Positions 19,893 through 30,603 of a stretch of 64,000 bases of DNA are shown in pieces. The stretch spans positions 4,092,001-4,156,000 of the forward strand of contig CP083824.1 of the NCBI GenBank assembly GCA_023023105.1, written 5' to 3'. The DNA is from Enterobacter ludwigii. Lineage in GTDB: Bacteria > Pseudomonadota > Gammaproteobacteria > Enterobacterales > Enterobacteriaceae. Every line of letters begins with the position of its first letter. Position 1 is the first letter of the stretch. The notes under the pieces are model-generated. The model ran no database searches and was not told the DNA's origin. It was given only the letters and a program-made list of their open reading frames with translations. The position numbers and the translations under genes are program-made.

Positions 19893-20760
19893 TCAAACAA
19901 CTTTGCCTGGCGTTTCTGAAAGCGAAGAGACCCTGCTCACTGGCGTGAATGAGAACGTCTACGAAGACCAAAGTATCGGTGCCGAGCTGACGAGAAAGGA
20001 CATTAACCGCGTAGCCTGGCGTTCCATGCTGCTGCAGGCCTCGTTTAACTACGAACGTATGCAGGCCTCCGGCTGGCTGTATGGCTTACTGCCTGCGCTG
20101 AAAAAGATCCACACCAATAAGCGGGATCTGGCGCGTGCCATGAAAGGTCACATGGGCTTCTTCAACACCCATCCGTTCCTGGTGACCTTCGTTATCGGCA
20201 TCATCCTGGCCATGGAGCGCTCCAAGCAGGATGTGAACAGCATCCAGAGCACCAAAATTGCCGTGGGCGCACCACTCGGCGGCATTGGTGACGCCATGTT
20301 CTGGCTAACTTTGCTGCCCATATGCGGTGGGATTGGCGCAAGCCTGGCGTTGCAGGGTTCCATTCTGGGCGCCGTGGTCTTTATCGTGCTGTTTAACGTG
20401 GTGCATCTGGGCCTGCGTTTTGGTCTGGCGCATTACGCCTACCGGATGGGCGTCGCAGCGATCCCGCTGATTAAGGCCAATACCAAAAAGGTTGGTCACG
20501 CGGCCTCTATTGTCGGGATGACGGTGATTGGCGCGCTGGTGGCAACCTATGTCCGCCTTAATACCACGCTCGAAATCAAGGCCGGTGATGCCGTCGTCAA
20601 ACTGCAGGCCGACGTTATCGACAAGCTGATGCCTGCCTTCCTGCCACTGGTCTATACCCTGACGATGTTCTGGCTGGTACGCCGTGGCTGGAGCCCACTG
20701 CGTCTGATTGGTATCACCGTGGTGCTCGGTGTTGTCGGTAAATTCTGTCACTTCCTGTAA
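19882..20760 (+). CDS. agaE: PTS IID component for N-acetylgalactosamine
   Basis: Mannose-family IID subunit, 292 residues. Soluble N-terminal part with NRVAWRSMLLQASFNYERMQ, then GFFNTHPFLVTFVIGI, GAPLGGIGDAMFWL and C-terminal membrane segments. Together with AgaW it forms the channel. E. coli K-12 lacks an intact copy. Confidence 0.95.
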   Translation: MASNQTTLPGVSESEETLLTGVNENVYEDQSIGAELTRKDINRVAWRSMLLQASFNYERMQASGWLYGLLPALKKIHTNKRDLARAMKGHMGFFNTHPFLVTFVIGIILAMERSKQDVNSIQSTKIAVGAPLGGIGDAMFWLTLLPICGGIGASLALQGSILGAVVFIVLFNVVHLGLRFGLAHYAYRMGVAAIPLIKANTKKVGHAASIVGMTVIGALVATYVRLNTTLEIKAGDAVVKLQADVIDKLMPAFLPLVYTLTMFWLVRRGWSPLRLIGITVVLGVVGKFCHFL

Positions 20761-20776
20761 AAGCAAAGAGGTTACG

Positions 20777-21211
20777 ATGTTAGGCATTATTTTGACGGGT
20801 CACGGCGGTTTTGCCAGTGGGCTTGAGCAGGCGATGAAGCAGATCCTCGGCGAGCAACCGCAGTTTATCGCCATTGATTTTCCGGAGACCTCCACCACGG
20901 CGCGGCTGACCACCCAGCTTGAGCAGGCGGTGAGCGAGCTCAATGCAGAGCAAGATATTGTATTTCTCACCGACCTGCTGGGCGGTACGCCGTTCCGCGT
21001 AGCGTCAACGCTCGCTATGCAAAGGCCCGGCAGTGAAGTGATAACGGGCACGAACCTGCAGCTGCTGCTGGAGATGGTGCTGGAGCGCGACGGTTTAAGC
21101 AGCGAAGCATTTCGATTGCAGGCGCTGGAGTGCGGACATCGTGGGCTGACAAGCCTGGTAGACGAGCTGGGGCGCTGCCGAGAGGAAGCGCCCGCTGAGG
21201 AAGGCATATGA
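20777..21211 (+). CDS. agaF: PTS IIA component for N-acetylgalactosamine
   Basis: Mannose-family IIA, takes phosphate from HPr. 144 residues from the ATG at 20777; an upstream frame into agaE is not used. Active histidine H9 in IILTGHGGFASGL, then FLTDLLGGTPFRVAS. AAGAGG lies about 6 nt before the start. Its stop overlaps the agaA start (ATGA). Confidence 0.95.
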   Translation: MLGIILTGHGGFASGLEQAMKQILGEQPQFIAIDFPETSTTARLTTQLEQAVSELNAEQDIVFLTDLLGGTPFRVASTLAMQRPGSEVITGTNLQLLLEMVLERDGLSSEAFRLQALECGHRGLTSLVDELGRCREEAPAEEGI

Positions 21212-22341
21212 GCCAGCTGTTACGCGCTCGCCGCGTGCTCACCGAACGGGGCTGGCTTGAAGACCACCAGCTACGTATTGAAAGTGGGATCATCACGGCG
21301 ATTGAGCCAATTCCCGTGGGCATTGCGCCGCGCGATGCTGAGCTACTTTGCCCGGCCTATATTGATACGCACGTTCACGGCGGTGCGGGTGTGGATGTCA
21401 TGGATGACGCACCCGACATACTGGATACTCTGGCGATATATAAAGCGCGTGAAGGCGTGGGCGCATTTCTGCCCACCACCGTCACCGCGCCGCTGGAGGC
21501 CATACACGGCGCACTTATGCGTATCGCCCGGCGCACTCGCTCCGGCGGTCCCGGCGCGCAGGTTCTGGGTAGCTATCTTGAAGGTCCGTACTTTACGCCG
21601 CAAAACAAAGGGGCGCACCCGCCGGAGCTTTTTCGGGAGCTGGATATCACTGAGCTGAACGCACTGATTGAGGTTTCGCAAAACACGCTGCGCGTGGTGG
21701 CGCTTGCGCCGGAAAAACCTGGCGCATTACAGGCGATTCGCCACCTTAAACAGCACGGTTTACGCGTGATGCTGGGCCATAGCGCCGCCACTTACGATCA
21801 AACCCTGTCGGCGTTTAACGCGGGCGCAGATGGGTTGGTCCACTGCTACAACGGTATGACGGGGTTACATCACAGGGAACCCGGCATGGTTGGCGCTGGG
21901 CTGACAGACAAACGTGCATGGCTGGAGCTGATTGCCGATGGTCACCATGTCCACCCTGGAGCCATGCGTCTGTGCTTCTGCTGCGCGAAAGACCGCGTGG
22001 TGCTGATCACCGATGCAATGCAGGCTGCTGGTATGCCTGACGGGGACTACACCCTGTGCGGTGAAGAGGTCTGCATGCAAAATGGTGTCGTGCGTACCGC
22101 CACCGGTGGCCTAGCGGGGAGTACGCTCTCGCTGGATGCCGCCGTCCGCAATATGGTGGAGCACGCAGGCATCACCGCTGAAGACGCGATCCATATGGCC
22201 TCGCTGCACCCTGCAAGGCTGCTGGGTATTGATAACCAGCTCGGGTCGTTAGCATCAGGCAAACACGCCACGCTCATCGCGCTGGACGGTGGTTTACACC
22301 TCCAGCGGATCTGGATTCAGGGCCAGGCTCTTCCCCTTTAG
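21208..22341 (+). CDS. agaA: N-acetylgalactosamine-6-phosphate deacetylase AgaA
   Basis: Amidohydrolase that removes acetate from GalNAc-6-P. 377 residues, NagA-like fold: DTHVHGGAGVDVMDD (metal site), EGPYFTPQNKGAHP, MLGHSAA, HCYNGMTGL and LITDAMQAAG (catalytic Asp). Full length, unlike the truncated E. coli K-12 copy. Overlaps agaF by 4 nt and ends the first aga transcript; a terminator follows. Confidence 0.95.
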   Translation: MSQLLRARRVLTERGWLEDHQLRIESGIITAIEPIPVGIAPRDAELLCPAYIDTHVHGGAGVDVMDDAPDILDTLAIYKAREGVGAFLPTTVTAPLEAIHGALMRIARRTRSGGPGAQVLGSYLEGPYFTPQNKGAHPPELFRELDITELNALIEVSQNTLRVVALAPEKPGALQAIRHLKQHGLRVMLGHSAATYDQTLSAFNAGADGLVHCYNGMTGLHHREPGMVGAGLTDKRAWLELIADGHHVHPGAMRLCFCCAKDRVVLITDAMQAAGMPDGDYTLCGEEVCMQNGVVRTATGGLAGSTLSLDAAVRNMVEHAGITAEDAIHMASLHPARLLGIDNQLGSLASGKHATLIALDGGLHLQRIWIQGQALPL

Positions 22342-22363
22342 CCCTTTCATTGTGTCTCCTGTT

Positions 22364-22396
22364 GGCCTTACGACACGCGATCGTAAGGCCTTTCTT
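22364..22396 (+). terminator. Terminator after agaA
   Basis: GGCCTTACGA (22364-22373) and TCGTAAGGCC (22381-22390) make a perfect 10-bp stem with a 7-nt loop, followed by TTTCTTTT. It separates kbaZ-agaVWEFA from agaS-kbaY. Confidence 0.85.
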
Positions 22397-22433
22397 TTCC
22401 TTTCCTTCTTCATTGCCTTTTCTTTTGCGATCA

Positions 22434-22535
22434 CACTTTTCGTTTTATTTCTTTTCTTTCATTGAACTTTCGATTTCTTTTCTATAAATTTTATTTAACT
22501 GCTCAAGTGAACAAGTGAAACGAAACGAAAGATAG
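22434..22535. promoter_or_regulatory. AgaR operators in front of agaS
   Basis: Three matches to the same motif seen upstream of agaR and kbaZ: CTTTTCGTTTTATTTCTTTT (from 22436), AACTTTCGATTTCTTTTC (from 22465) and, inverted, GTGAAACGAAACGAAAGAT (from 22515). The agaS promoter must lie within or beside this cluster. Confidence 0.7.
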
Positions 22536-22587
22536 CGACATATTTGCCAGCGTCTGATGTGGAATTCACACGACTAAGGACTGAGTT

Positions 22588-23733
22588 ATGCCACAAATCA
22601 CTACCGCCACAACTGGCACCTGGACCGAAGAAGAGATCCGTCAGCAACCAGCGAGCTGGATCCGATCGCTCAGCAACATTGATAGCCTGCGTTCGTCTAT
22701 CGACGGTTTTCTGACTCCGCTGCTGCGCAAATCTGATCTGCGGATCGTCCTGACAGGGGCGGGCACATCTGCCTTTATCGGCGACATTATTGCGCCATGG
22801 CTTGCCAGCCACACCGGGAAAAACTTCACCGCCGTACCCACAACTGACCTGGTGACGAACCCAATGGATTACTTCAGCCCTGCGCATCCCTTGCTGCTGA
22901 TTTCGTTTGCCCGCTCCGGCAACAGCCCGGAAAGCGTGGCGGCTGTAGAACTGGCCAATCAGTTTGTGCCGGAATGCTACCACCTGTCGATCACCTGCAA
23001 TGAAGCAGGCAGTCTGTACCAGAACGCCGTCAACAGCGATAACGCCTTTGCCCTGCTAATGCCAGCCGAAACGCACGATCGCGGCTTCGCGATGACCAGC
23101 AGTATCACCACCATGATGGCAAGCTGTCTGGCGGTTTTCGCCCCGGAGACGATCAACAGCCAGACCTTCCGCGACGTAGCCGATCGCTGCCAGGCGATCC
23201 TGACGTCGCTCGGCGATTTCAGCCAGGATGTCTTTGGCAATGCGCCATGGAAGAGGATCGTCTACCTGGGAAGCGGTGGCCTGCAGGGTGCCGCGCGTGA
23301 GTCAGCGCTGAAGGTGCTGGAACTGACGGCGGGCAAACTGGCAGCATTCTACGACTCTCCTACCGGTTTCCGTCATGGGCCGAAGTCGCTGGTGGATCAT
23401 GAAACGCTGGTGGTGGTGTTTGTCTCCAGCCATCCGTATACGCGTCAGTACGATCTCGATCTGCTGGCCGAACTGCGTCGCGATCGCCAGGCCCTGCGCG
23501 TGGTGGCTATCGCCGCTGAAACGGATCCGGTTATTGAAGCGGGTCCGCACATCCTGCTACCGCCTTCTCGTTCGTTTATCGATATGGAACAGGCGTTCTG
23601 CTTCCTGATGTATGCCCAGGTCTTTGCACTTTCCCAGTCGCTCAGCGTAGGCAACACCCCCGATACACCATCCGCCAGCGGCACGGTCAACCGTGTGGTT
23701 CAGGGCGTTGTTATTCATCCGTGGCAGGCTTAA
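22588..23733 (+). CDS. agaS: Galactosamine-6-phosphate deaminase/isomerase AgaS
   Basis: A SIS-domain protein of 381 residues that converts galactosamine-6-P to tagatose-6-P with loss of ammonia; in E. coli AgaS, not AgaI, performs this step. Two SIS modules: LTGAGTSAFIGDI with SFARSGNSPESVAA, and YLGSGGLQGAARESALKVLE with FRHGPKSLVD. First gene of the agaS-kbaY unit, behind AgaR operators. No agaI is present, in line with AgaS being sufficient. Confidence 0.94.
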   Translation: MPQITTATTGTWTEEEIRQQPASWIRSLSNIDSLRSSIDGFLTPLLRKSDLRIVLTGAGTSAFIGDIIAPWLASHTGKNFTAVPTTDLVTNPMDYFSPAHPLLLISFARSGNSPESVAAVELANQFVPECYHLSITCNEAGSLYQNAVNSDNAFALLMPAETHDRGFAMTSSITTMMASCLAVFAPETINSQTFRDVADRCQAILTSLGDFSQDVFGNAPWKRIVYLGSGGLQGAARESALKVLELTAGKLAAFYDSPTGFRHGPKSLVDHETLVVVFVSSHPYTRQYDLDLLAELRRDRQALRVVAIAAETDPVIEAGPHILLPPSRSFIDMEQAFCFLMYAQVFALSQSLSVGNTPDTPSASGTVNRVVQGVVIHPWQA

Positions 23734-24618
<885 letters not shown>

Positions 24619-24638
24619 TTGAAAAGGATCTTACCCTG

Positions 24639-26528
24639 ATGAAAAAAATCCTCTCCCTCTCAATGCTTGCCCTGTGTGTTTCTCATGGCGCGATGGCAGC
24701 AAACTACAGCCTTAATAACGACAATATTGCCCTGTCATTTGATGACGCAAACTCGACGGTCGTGGTTAAAGATACCAGGGCCAACCATCCTCTGACACCG
24801 CAGGAGCTGTTCTTTCTGACGCTGCCAGATGAGAAAAAAATCCACACGGCGGATTTTAAGATCAAGCATGTCGAAAAGCAGGACAACGGAATTGTCATCG
24901 ACTTCACCCATCCGGACTTTAACGTCACGGTGAAGCTGAACCTGGTGAAGGGGAAATACGCCAGCATCGACTACACCATCGCAGCCGTCGGGCAGCCTCG
25001 TGAAGTGGCGAAAATCACCTTCTTCCCAACCAAAAAGCAGTCTCAGGCACCTTATGTAGACGGGGCAATTAACAGCTCGCCGATTATCGCAGACTCGTTC
25101 TTTATCCTGCCGGATAAACCCATCGTTAATACTTACGCCTATGAAGCGACGACCAACCTCAATGTGGAGCTGAAAACGCCCATTCAGCCGGCAACGCCAG
25201 TCAGCTATACCACCTACTTCGGTACCTTCCCGGAAACCAGCCAGCTGCGACGTAGCGTAAACCAGTTTATTGATGCCGTCCGCCCGCATCCGTATAAGCC
25301 TTATCTACACTACAACAGCTGGATGGACATCGGCTTCTTTACCCCTTACTCCGAGCAGGATGTGCTGGGGCGTATGGACGAATGGAACAAAGAATTTATC
25401 ACCGGGCGGGGCGTAGCGCTGGATGCTTTCCTGCTTGACGATGGCTGGGATGATCTTACAGGGCGCTGGCTGTTTGGCCCGGCATTTAGCAACGGTTTTG
25501 GCAAGGTACGAGAGAAAGCTGACAGCCTGCGCAGCTCCGTTGGCCTGTGGCTCTCGCCGTGGGGCGGATATAACAAACCGCGCGATACTCGCGTCTCACA
25601 TGCAAAAGAGTATGGTTTCGAAACGGTAGACGGGAAGCTGGCGCTGTCAGGCCCGAACTACTTTAAAAACTTTAATGAGCAGATTAGTAAGCTGATAAAA
25701 AACGAGCATATTACCTCGTTTAAGCTGGACGGAATGGGCAACGCCAATTCGCATATCAAAGGCAGCCCGTTCGCCTCGGATTTTGACGCCTCTATTGCAC
25801 TGCTGCATAACATGCGCAACGCCAATCCGAACCTGTTTATCAACCTGACGACCGGAACCAATGCCAGTCCATCCTGGCTGTTCTACGCTGACTCCATCTG
25901 GCGTCAGGGTGATGACATAAACCTTTATGGCCCTGGTACGCCGGTACAGCAGTGGATGACTTACCGCGACGCTGAAACGTACCGTTCCATTGTGCGCAAA
26001 GGCCCTCTGTTCCCACTAAACTCGCTGATGTATCACGGGATCGTCAGTGCAGAAAACGCCTATTACGGGCTGGAGAAAGTGCAAACGGACAGCGATTTTG
26101 CCGACCAGGTCTGGAGTTACTTTGCCACCGGCACGCAGTTGCAGGAGCTCTACATCACCCCTTCAATGCTGAATAAGGCGAAGTGGGATACCCTGGCGCA
26201 GGCGGCGAAATGGTCGCGGGATAACGCCAGCGTGCTGGCGGATACGCACTGGATTGGCGGTGACCCAACTGCGCTGCAGGTTTACGGTTGGGCATCCTGG
26301 AGTAAGAATAAAGCGATTCTCGGCTTACGTAACCCGTCGGATAAGCCGCAAAGCTACTACCTGGATTTGACGAGAGATTTCGAAGTCCCGACAGGAAACG
26401 CGTCGCAGTTTAGTCTGAAGGCAGTGTATGGACGTAATTCAACCGTACCGGAGGCGTACAAAAACGCGGTGGTGATTACGCTGCAACCGCTGGAAACGCT
26501 GGTATTTGAAGCATTACCAGAAAAATAA
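24639..26528 (+). CDS. Periplasmic GH36-like alpha-galactosidase/alpha-N-acetylgalactosaminidase
   Basis: 629 residues. Signal peptide MKKILSLSMLALCVSHGAMA, then a beta-rich N-terminal domain and a TIM-barrel of the GH27/GH36/GH31 clan. Likely nucleophile D364 in ITSFKLDGMGN and acid/base in WRQGDDINLYG (D425 or D426); also LDAFLLDDGWDD and GLWLSPWGGYN. The ATG at 24639 has AAGGATC upstream. It lies 20 nt after kbaY and is probably cotranscribed, suggesting it frees terminal alpha-GalNAc or galactose from glycans for the aga PTS. E. coli has no homologue here. Exact substrate is inferred. Confidence 0.78.
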   Translation: MKKILSLSMLALCVSHGAMAANYSLNNDNIALSFDDANSTVVVKDTRANHPLTPQELFFLTLPDEKKIHTADFKIKHVEKQDNGIVIDFTHPDFNVTVKLNLVKGKYASIDYTIAAVGQPREVAKITFFPTKKQSQAPYVDGAINSSPIIADSFFILPDKPIVNTYAYEATTNLNVELKTPIQPATPVSYTTYFGTFPETSQLRRSVNQFIDAVRPHPYKPYLHYNSWMDIGFFTPYSEQDVLGRMDEWNKEFITGRGVALDAFLLDDGWDDLTGRWLFGPAFSNGFGKVREKADSLRSSVGLWLSPWGGYNKPRDTRVSHAKEYGFETVDGKLALSGPNYFKNFNEQISKLIKNEHITSFKLDGMGNANSHIKGSPFASDFDASIALLHNMRNANPNLFINLTTGTNASPSWLFYADSIWRQGDDINLYGPGTPVQQWMTYRDAETYRSIVRKGPLFPLNSLMYHGIVSAENAYYGLEKVQTDSDFADQVWSYFATGTQLQELYITPSMLNKAKWDTLAQAAKWSRDNASVLADTHWIGGDPTALQVYGWASWSKNKAILGLRNPSDKPQSYYLDLTRDFEVPTGNASQFSLKAVYGRNSTVPEAYKNAVVITLQPLETLVFEALPEK

Positions 26529-26540
26529 AAAGTGTTCAGT

Positions 26541-26565
26541 TGGCAGGTTAAGCTATGACCTGCCA
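26541..26565. terminator. Hairpin between the glycosidase gene and fic
   Basis: TGGCAGGT (26541-26548) pairs with ACCTGCCA (26558-26565). The plus-strand continuation is T/C-rich. It lies between convergent genes (within the last codons of fic) and probably ends the aga transcript. Confidence 0.5.
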
Positions 26566-27516
26566 TCTTCCCCCTTTCCTTGCCCCCACGCGTTTTAATT
26601 TACCTTTTGATTGCAAAGAACGGAGATAACGTTCCGCAGTGCGGGAAGTTACGCCCAAAACAGATGCCAACATTACCGCAGTCATTTGCGGTTGAACGGT
26701 AAGAAGCTCAAGGATAGTATTTTCCTTTTCCGACAATTCTTCCGACAATACTGACGACATACCTATGCCTTCCCGCAAAGCTTCAGCCATATTTTGCAGC
26801 ATAAACTCCACGAATGCCGTGCAATCACTGGCCCGATCGCATTGTCCTAATATCTGGTAATAGCGCGCCTGCTGAAAATGGATGAGTGTCTCGACGGGTA
26901 GCCATGCCAGTTCCGCACGCCACTGGCTTAAGATCAACGTTTGCCACAGCCGCCCCATGCGGCCATTTCCATCTGAAAAGGGATGAATAAACTCAAACTC
27001 GTAATGAAATACCGAACTGGCAATAAGCGGGTGGAGATCAGTTTGCTTAAGCCAGGAAAGAAGATCGTCGATCAGACTGTTCATCTGGGAGGCAGGAGGA
27101 GCCATGTGGACTAACTTGTTTCCACGGTATACCCCTACGTCTCCATTCCTGAGCTTTCCAGGGAGATCGACCAGACCAGTCATTAATAACCGGTGTGCAT
27201 TGAGTAAGTCATTGAGCTTCCATGGCTTCCATTCAGACAATTTCTCATATGCCAGGATAGCATTGCGTACTTCCTGAATATCTTTTTCAGGCGCGAGCAC
27301 TCGCTTGCCATCCATGATTGCCGTCACTTGCCCGGTAGTCAGCGAGTTGTGTTCAATGGCCAGCGATGCCTGGATAGTGCGGATACGGTTCTCTTTACGC
27401 AGTAAAGGAGATGTCCTTCCGGAATGAGCCGCCCAATGCCCCAGCAACTCACCAATCTCAACAACCTGATTGAGAATTGATGGCGTGATAGCGAATGGAG
27501 GCAGGTAGCGGCTCAT
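26548..27516 (-). CDS. Fic-domain protein (AMPylator-type) with inhibitory helix and C-terminal winged helix
   Basis: 322 residues from the ATG at 27516, which has GGAG 7 nt upstream; the 27561 start would run into rsmI. The Fic core motif HPFSDGNGRMGR has catalytic H178 and R186. An N-terminal inhibitory motif of the SxxxE type is at 51-55 (SLAIEHN), as in self-inhibited Fic enzymes. A C-terminal winged-HTH-like segment (TAVMLASVLGVTSRTAERYL) suggests DNA binding. Only 4 nt separate it from the rsmI stop, so the two are cotranscribed. E. coli K-12 lacks it at this site. The target protein is unknown. Confidence 0.85.
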   Translation of the reverse strand: MSRYLPPFAITPSILNQVVEIGELLGHWAAHSGRTSPLLRKENRIRTIQASLAIEHNSLTTGQVTAIMDGKRVLAPEKDIQEVRNAILAYEKLSEWKPWKLNDLLNAHRLLMTGLVDLPGKLRNGDVGVYRGNKLVHMAPPASQMNSLIDDLLSWLKQTDLHPLIASSVFHYEFEFIHPFSDGNGRMGRLWQTLILSQWRAELAWLPVETLIHFQQARYYQILGQCDRASDCTAFVEFMLQNMAEALREGIGMSSVLSEELSEKENTILELLTVQPQMTAVMLASVLGVTSRTAERYLRSLQSKGKLKRVGARKGGRWQVIA

Positions 27517-27520
27517 ACGT

Positions 27521-28384
27521 TTACTCCCCCTGCTGCTCCAGCACATACTTATACAGCGCATTTTTCTTCACGCCGTGAATTTCCGCCGCCAGCGCAGCGG
27601 CTTTCTTCAGCGGCAGTTCCGCCTGCAGCAGCGCCAGCGTACGCAGCGCGTCGGCTGGCAGCGCGTCTTCCTGCGCTTTATGTCCTTCGACAATCAGCAC
27701 CATTTCACCTTTACGGCGGTTTTCATCTTCCTTCACCCACGCCAGCAGTTCACCCACCGGTGCACCGTGGATCGTTTCCCAGGTTTTGGTCAGTTCGCGC
27801 GCCAGCACCACGTAGCGGGCTTCTCCCCACACGGTCACCATATCTTCCAGGCTCTCAAGCAGGCGGTGCGTGGATTCGTAGAAAATCAGGGTGCGCGGTT
27901 CCGCTTCCAGGTCTTTTAACACGTCGCGGCGGCCTTTGGATTTGGCAGGCAGGAAGCCTTCATAGCAGAAACGGTCAGACGGCAACCCCGCAGCGCTCAG
28001 CGCAGCAATGGCGGCGCAGGGGCCCGGCAAAGGTACAACCCGAATCCCTGCTTCGCGGCAGGTACGTACCAGATGGTAACCAGGGTCGTTAATCAGCGGG
28101 GTTCCTGCATCGGAAACTAACGCAATGTTCTGCCCCTCTTTCAGCTTCGCCACCAGCGTTTCGGCTTTTTGTTGCTCATTGTGATCGTGCAGGGCAAACA
28201 AACGGGCGGTGATCGCGAAATGTTGAAGCAGTAAACCGGTGTGCCGGGTATCTTCAGCAGCAATCAAATCAACAGCTTGCAACACGGTAAGCGCACGTTG
28301 GGTAATATCAGATAAATTCCCGATAGGAGTAGGTACAATATAGAGCTGGCCTTGAGAATTATCCGCCGTTTCGTGTTGTTTCAT
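27521..28384 (-). CDS. rsmI: 16S rRNA (cytidine1402-2'-O)-methyltransferase RsmI
   Basis: SAM-dependent tetrapyrrole-methylase-fold enzyme that methylates C1402 of 16S rRNA in the ribosomal P site. 287 residues (E. coli 286). [41 protein letters not shown] and [12 protein letters not shown] are family signatures. Divergent from lpoA; fic follows on the same strand. Confidence 0.96.
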   Translation of the reverse strand: MKQHETADNSQGQLYIVPTPIGNLSDITQRALTVLQAVDLIAAEDTRHTGLLLQHFAITARLFALHDHNEQQKAETLVAKLKEGQNIALVSDAGTPLINDPGYHLVRTCREAGIRVVPLPGPCAAIAALSAAGLPSDRFCYEGFLPAKSKGRRDVLKDLEAEPRTLIFYESTHRLLESLEDMVTVWGEARYVVLARELTKTWETIHGAPVGELLAWVKEDENRRKGEMVLIVEGHKAQEDALPADALRTLALLQAELPLKKAAALAAEIHGVKKNALYKYVLEQQGE

Positions 28385-28446
28385 TGTTTAGTCCGTATTG
28401 CCGATTTAATATTGAGCATTGCGTAAAAAAAATCACTGGATACAGT

Positions 28447-30603
28447 ATGGTACCGTTAACGTTTCTTCGAAAAAAAGCCACTCGCAGCGTGCCGCTTCTG
28501 CTGGCAGCGCTGATCTTTGCAGGCTGTGGCACCCAGGCACCTGACCAGAGCACTGCACATCTGCAGGGTTCCGCTCAGGCTGATTCTGGTTTTTATCTGC
28601 AACAAATGTCGCAGAGTTCAAATGATACCAAGACCAACTGGCAATTACTCGCCATTCGTGCACTGTTGAAAGAGGGGAAAACCCAGCAGGCCGCCGAACT
28701 GTTCAATCAGTTACCGAAAGATCTTAACGACACCCAACGCCGTGAGCAGAGTTTGCTTTCCGCTGAACTGAAAGTCGCACTGAAAGATTATGATGGCGCG
28801 AAAAAGCTCCTGGGTGATATCGACGTCAGCGCGCTGGATAAAAATCAGCAGGCTCGCTTCTGGCAGGCAGGTATTGCTGCTGAGCAGGGTCGTCCTTCCC
28901 TGACACTGCTCCGTGCACTGATTGCCCAGGAACCGCTGCTCGGCGGTGCCGACAAGCAGAAAAATATTGATGCCACCTGGCAGGCGCTTGCCTCCATGAC
29001 CCAGGAACAGGCGCAGGCACTGGTCATCAATGCCGATGAGAACGTACTGCAGGGCTGGCTGGATCTGCAGCAGATGTGGTTTAACAACCGCAACGATCCG
29101 AAGATGCTGAAAGCCGGTATTACTGACTGGCAAACCCGCTACCCGCAGAATCCGGGCGCGAAAATGCTGCCAACACAGCTGGTAAACGTGCAGAACTTTA
29201 AGCCCGCATCGACCAGCAAAATCGCCCTGCTTCTGCCGCTAAACGGTCAGGCGGCGGTATTTGGTCGCACTATTCAGCAGGGTTTTGAAGCGGCGAAAAA
29301 CGGTACCACGCCGGTGACAGGCAGTGCCGTTCCAGCACAAGCAGCACAGGCAGCAAATGTGAACGATGTTGTCAGCCCGTCCGCAGCCGAGACCAGTGAC
29401 CTGACCACCGCCCAAACCCCGGCGCAGGGCACGATGCAAAACCCGGTTACCGCACCAACGACACCTCCGGCAGCCGCAACTGCGCCTGCGCCTGCAACAC
29501 AGGCTCCGGCTGAGACACAAGCGGCGCCGGCACCTGCTGCCACAGCACAACCGTCTGAACAGCAACCTGCGCAACCCGCAGCCCAACCTGCTGCGCAGCC
29601 GCAAACCGTGGCAGCCTCCAGCGCCAACCCGGGTGCTGAGCTAAAAATCTACGACACCAGCTCACAGCCGCTTGACCAGGTTCTGGCGCAGGTTCAACAG
29701 GACGGTGCAAGCATCGTTGTCGGCCCGTTGTTGAAAAACAACGTGGAAGAACTGATGAAGAGCAATACCACGCTGAACGTGCTGGCGCTCAATCAGCCTG
29801 AGCAGGTTCAGAACCGCGCCAATATCTGCTACTTCGCACTTTCCCCTGAAGATGAAGCCCGCGATGCCGCACGACATATCCACGAGCAGGGTAAACAGGC
29901 TCCTCTGTTGCTCATCCCACGCAGTACGCTGGGCGATCGCGTCGCGAATGCCTTTGCCAATGAATGGCAGAAGCTCGGTGGCGGTATAGTACTGCAGCAG
30001 AAATTCGGTTCAGTCTCTGAACTGCGCGCTGGCGTAAATGGCGGAGCAGGCATCGCGCTGAACGGTAGCCCGGTAACCGCAAGCCTGCCGCAGCAGCAGG
30101 GCGTGACAATTGGCGGTCTGACAATCCCGGCCCCACCTACCGACGCACAAATCAGCGGTGGCGGTAAAGTGGATGCCGCCTATATTGTCGCCACGCCGCA
30201 AGAGATCGCCTTTATCAAACCGATGATTGCAATGCGTAACGGCAGCCAGAGCAGTGCAACGCTGTACGCGAGTTCACGCAGCGCGCAGGGCACTGCAGGC
30301 CCGGATTTCCGTCTGGAAATGGACGGTCTGCAGTACAGCGAAATCCCTATGCTGGCAGGCAGCAATCCGGCACTGATGCAGCAGGCGCTGGGGGCAGTAC
30401 GTAACGACTACTCTCTGGCGCGTTTGTATGCGATGGGTGTCGATGCGTGGGCGCTGGCGAACCACTTTACCCAGATGCGTCAGGTGCCAGGCTTTGAGCT
30501 TAACGGCAACACCGGCGATCTGACCGCTACTCAGGATTGCGTGATCAACAGGAAGTTATCATGGCTCAAATACCAGCAGGGGCAAATCGTCCCGGCCAGT
30601 TAA
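28447..30603 (+). CDS. lpoA: Outer-membrane lipoprotein LpoA, activator of PBP1a
   Basis: Spans from the outer membrane to activate the transpeptidase of MrcA (PBP1a). 718 residues from the ATG at 28447, which matches the family N-terminus. Lipobox IFAGC with lipidated C27. An N-terminal TPR-like domain, then a PBP-like C-terminal domain ([20 protein letters not shown] onward). Between ~300 and ~400 lies a long Ala/Pro/Gln-rich linker, longer than in E. coli (678 residues in total), which accounts for most of the length difference. Confidence 0.95.
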   Translation: MVPLTFLRKKATRSVPLLLAALIFAGCGTQAPDQSTAHLQGSAQADSGFYLQQMSQSSNDTKTNWQLLAIRALLKEGKTQQAAELFNQLPKDLNDTQRREQSLLSAELKVALKDYDGAKKLLGDIDVSALDKNQQARFWQAGIAAEQGRPSLTLLRALIAQEPLLGGADKQKNIDATWQALASMTQEQAQALVINADENVLQGWLDLQQMWFNNRNDPKMLKAGITDWQTRYPQNPGAKMLPTQLVNVQNFKPASTSKIALLLPLNGQAAVFGRTIQQGFEAAKNGTTPVTGSAVPAQAAQAANVNDVVSPSAAETSDLTTAQTPAQGTMQNPVTAPTTPPAAATAPAPATQAPAETQAAPAPAATAQPSEQQPAQPAAQPAAQPQTVAASSANPGAELKIYDTSSQPLDQVLAQVQQDGASIVVGPLLKNNVEELMKSNTTLNVLALNQPEQVQNRANICYFALSPEDEARDAARHIHEQGKQAPLLLIPRSTLGDRVANAFANEWQKLGGGIVLQQKFGSVSELRAGVNGGAGIALNGSPVTASLPQQQGVTIGGLTIPAPPTDAQISGGGKVDAAYIVATPQEIAFIKPMIAMRNGSQSSATLYASSRSAQGTAGPDFRLEMDGLQYSEIPMLAGSNPALMQQALGAVRNDYSLARLYAMGVDAWALANHFTQMRQVPGFELNGNTGDLTATQDCVINRKLSWLKYQQGQIVPAS

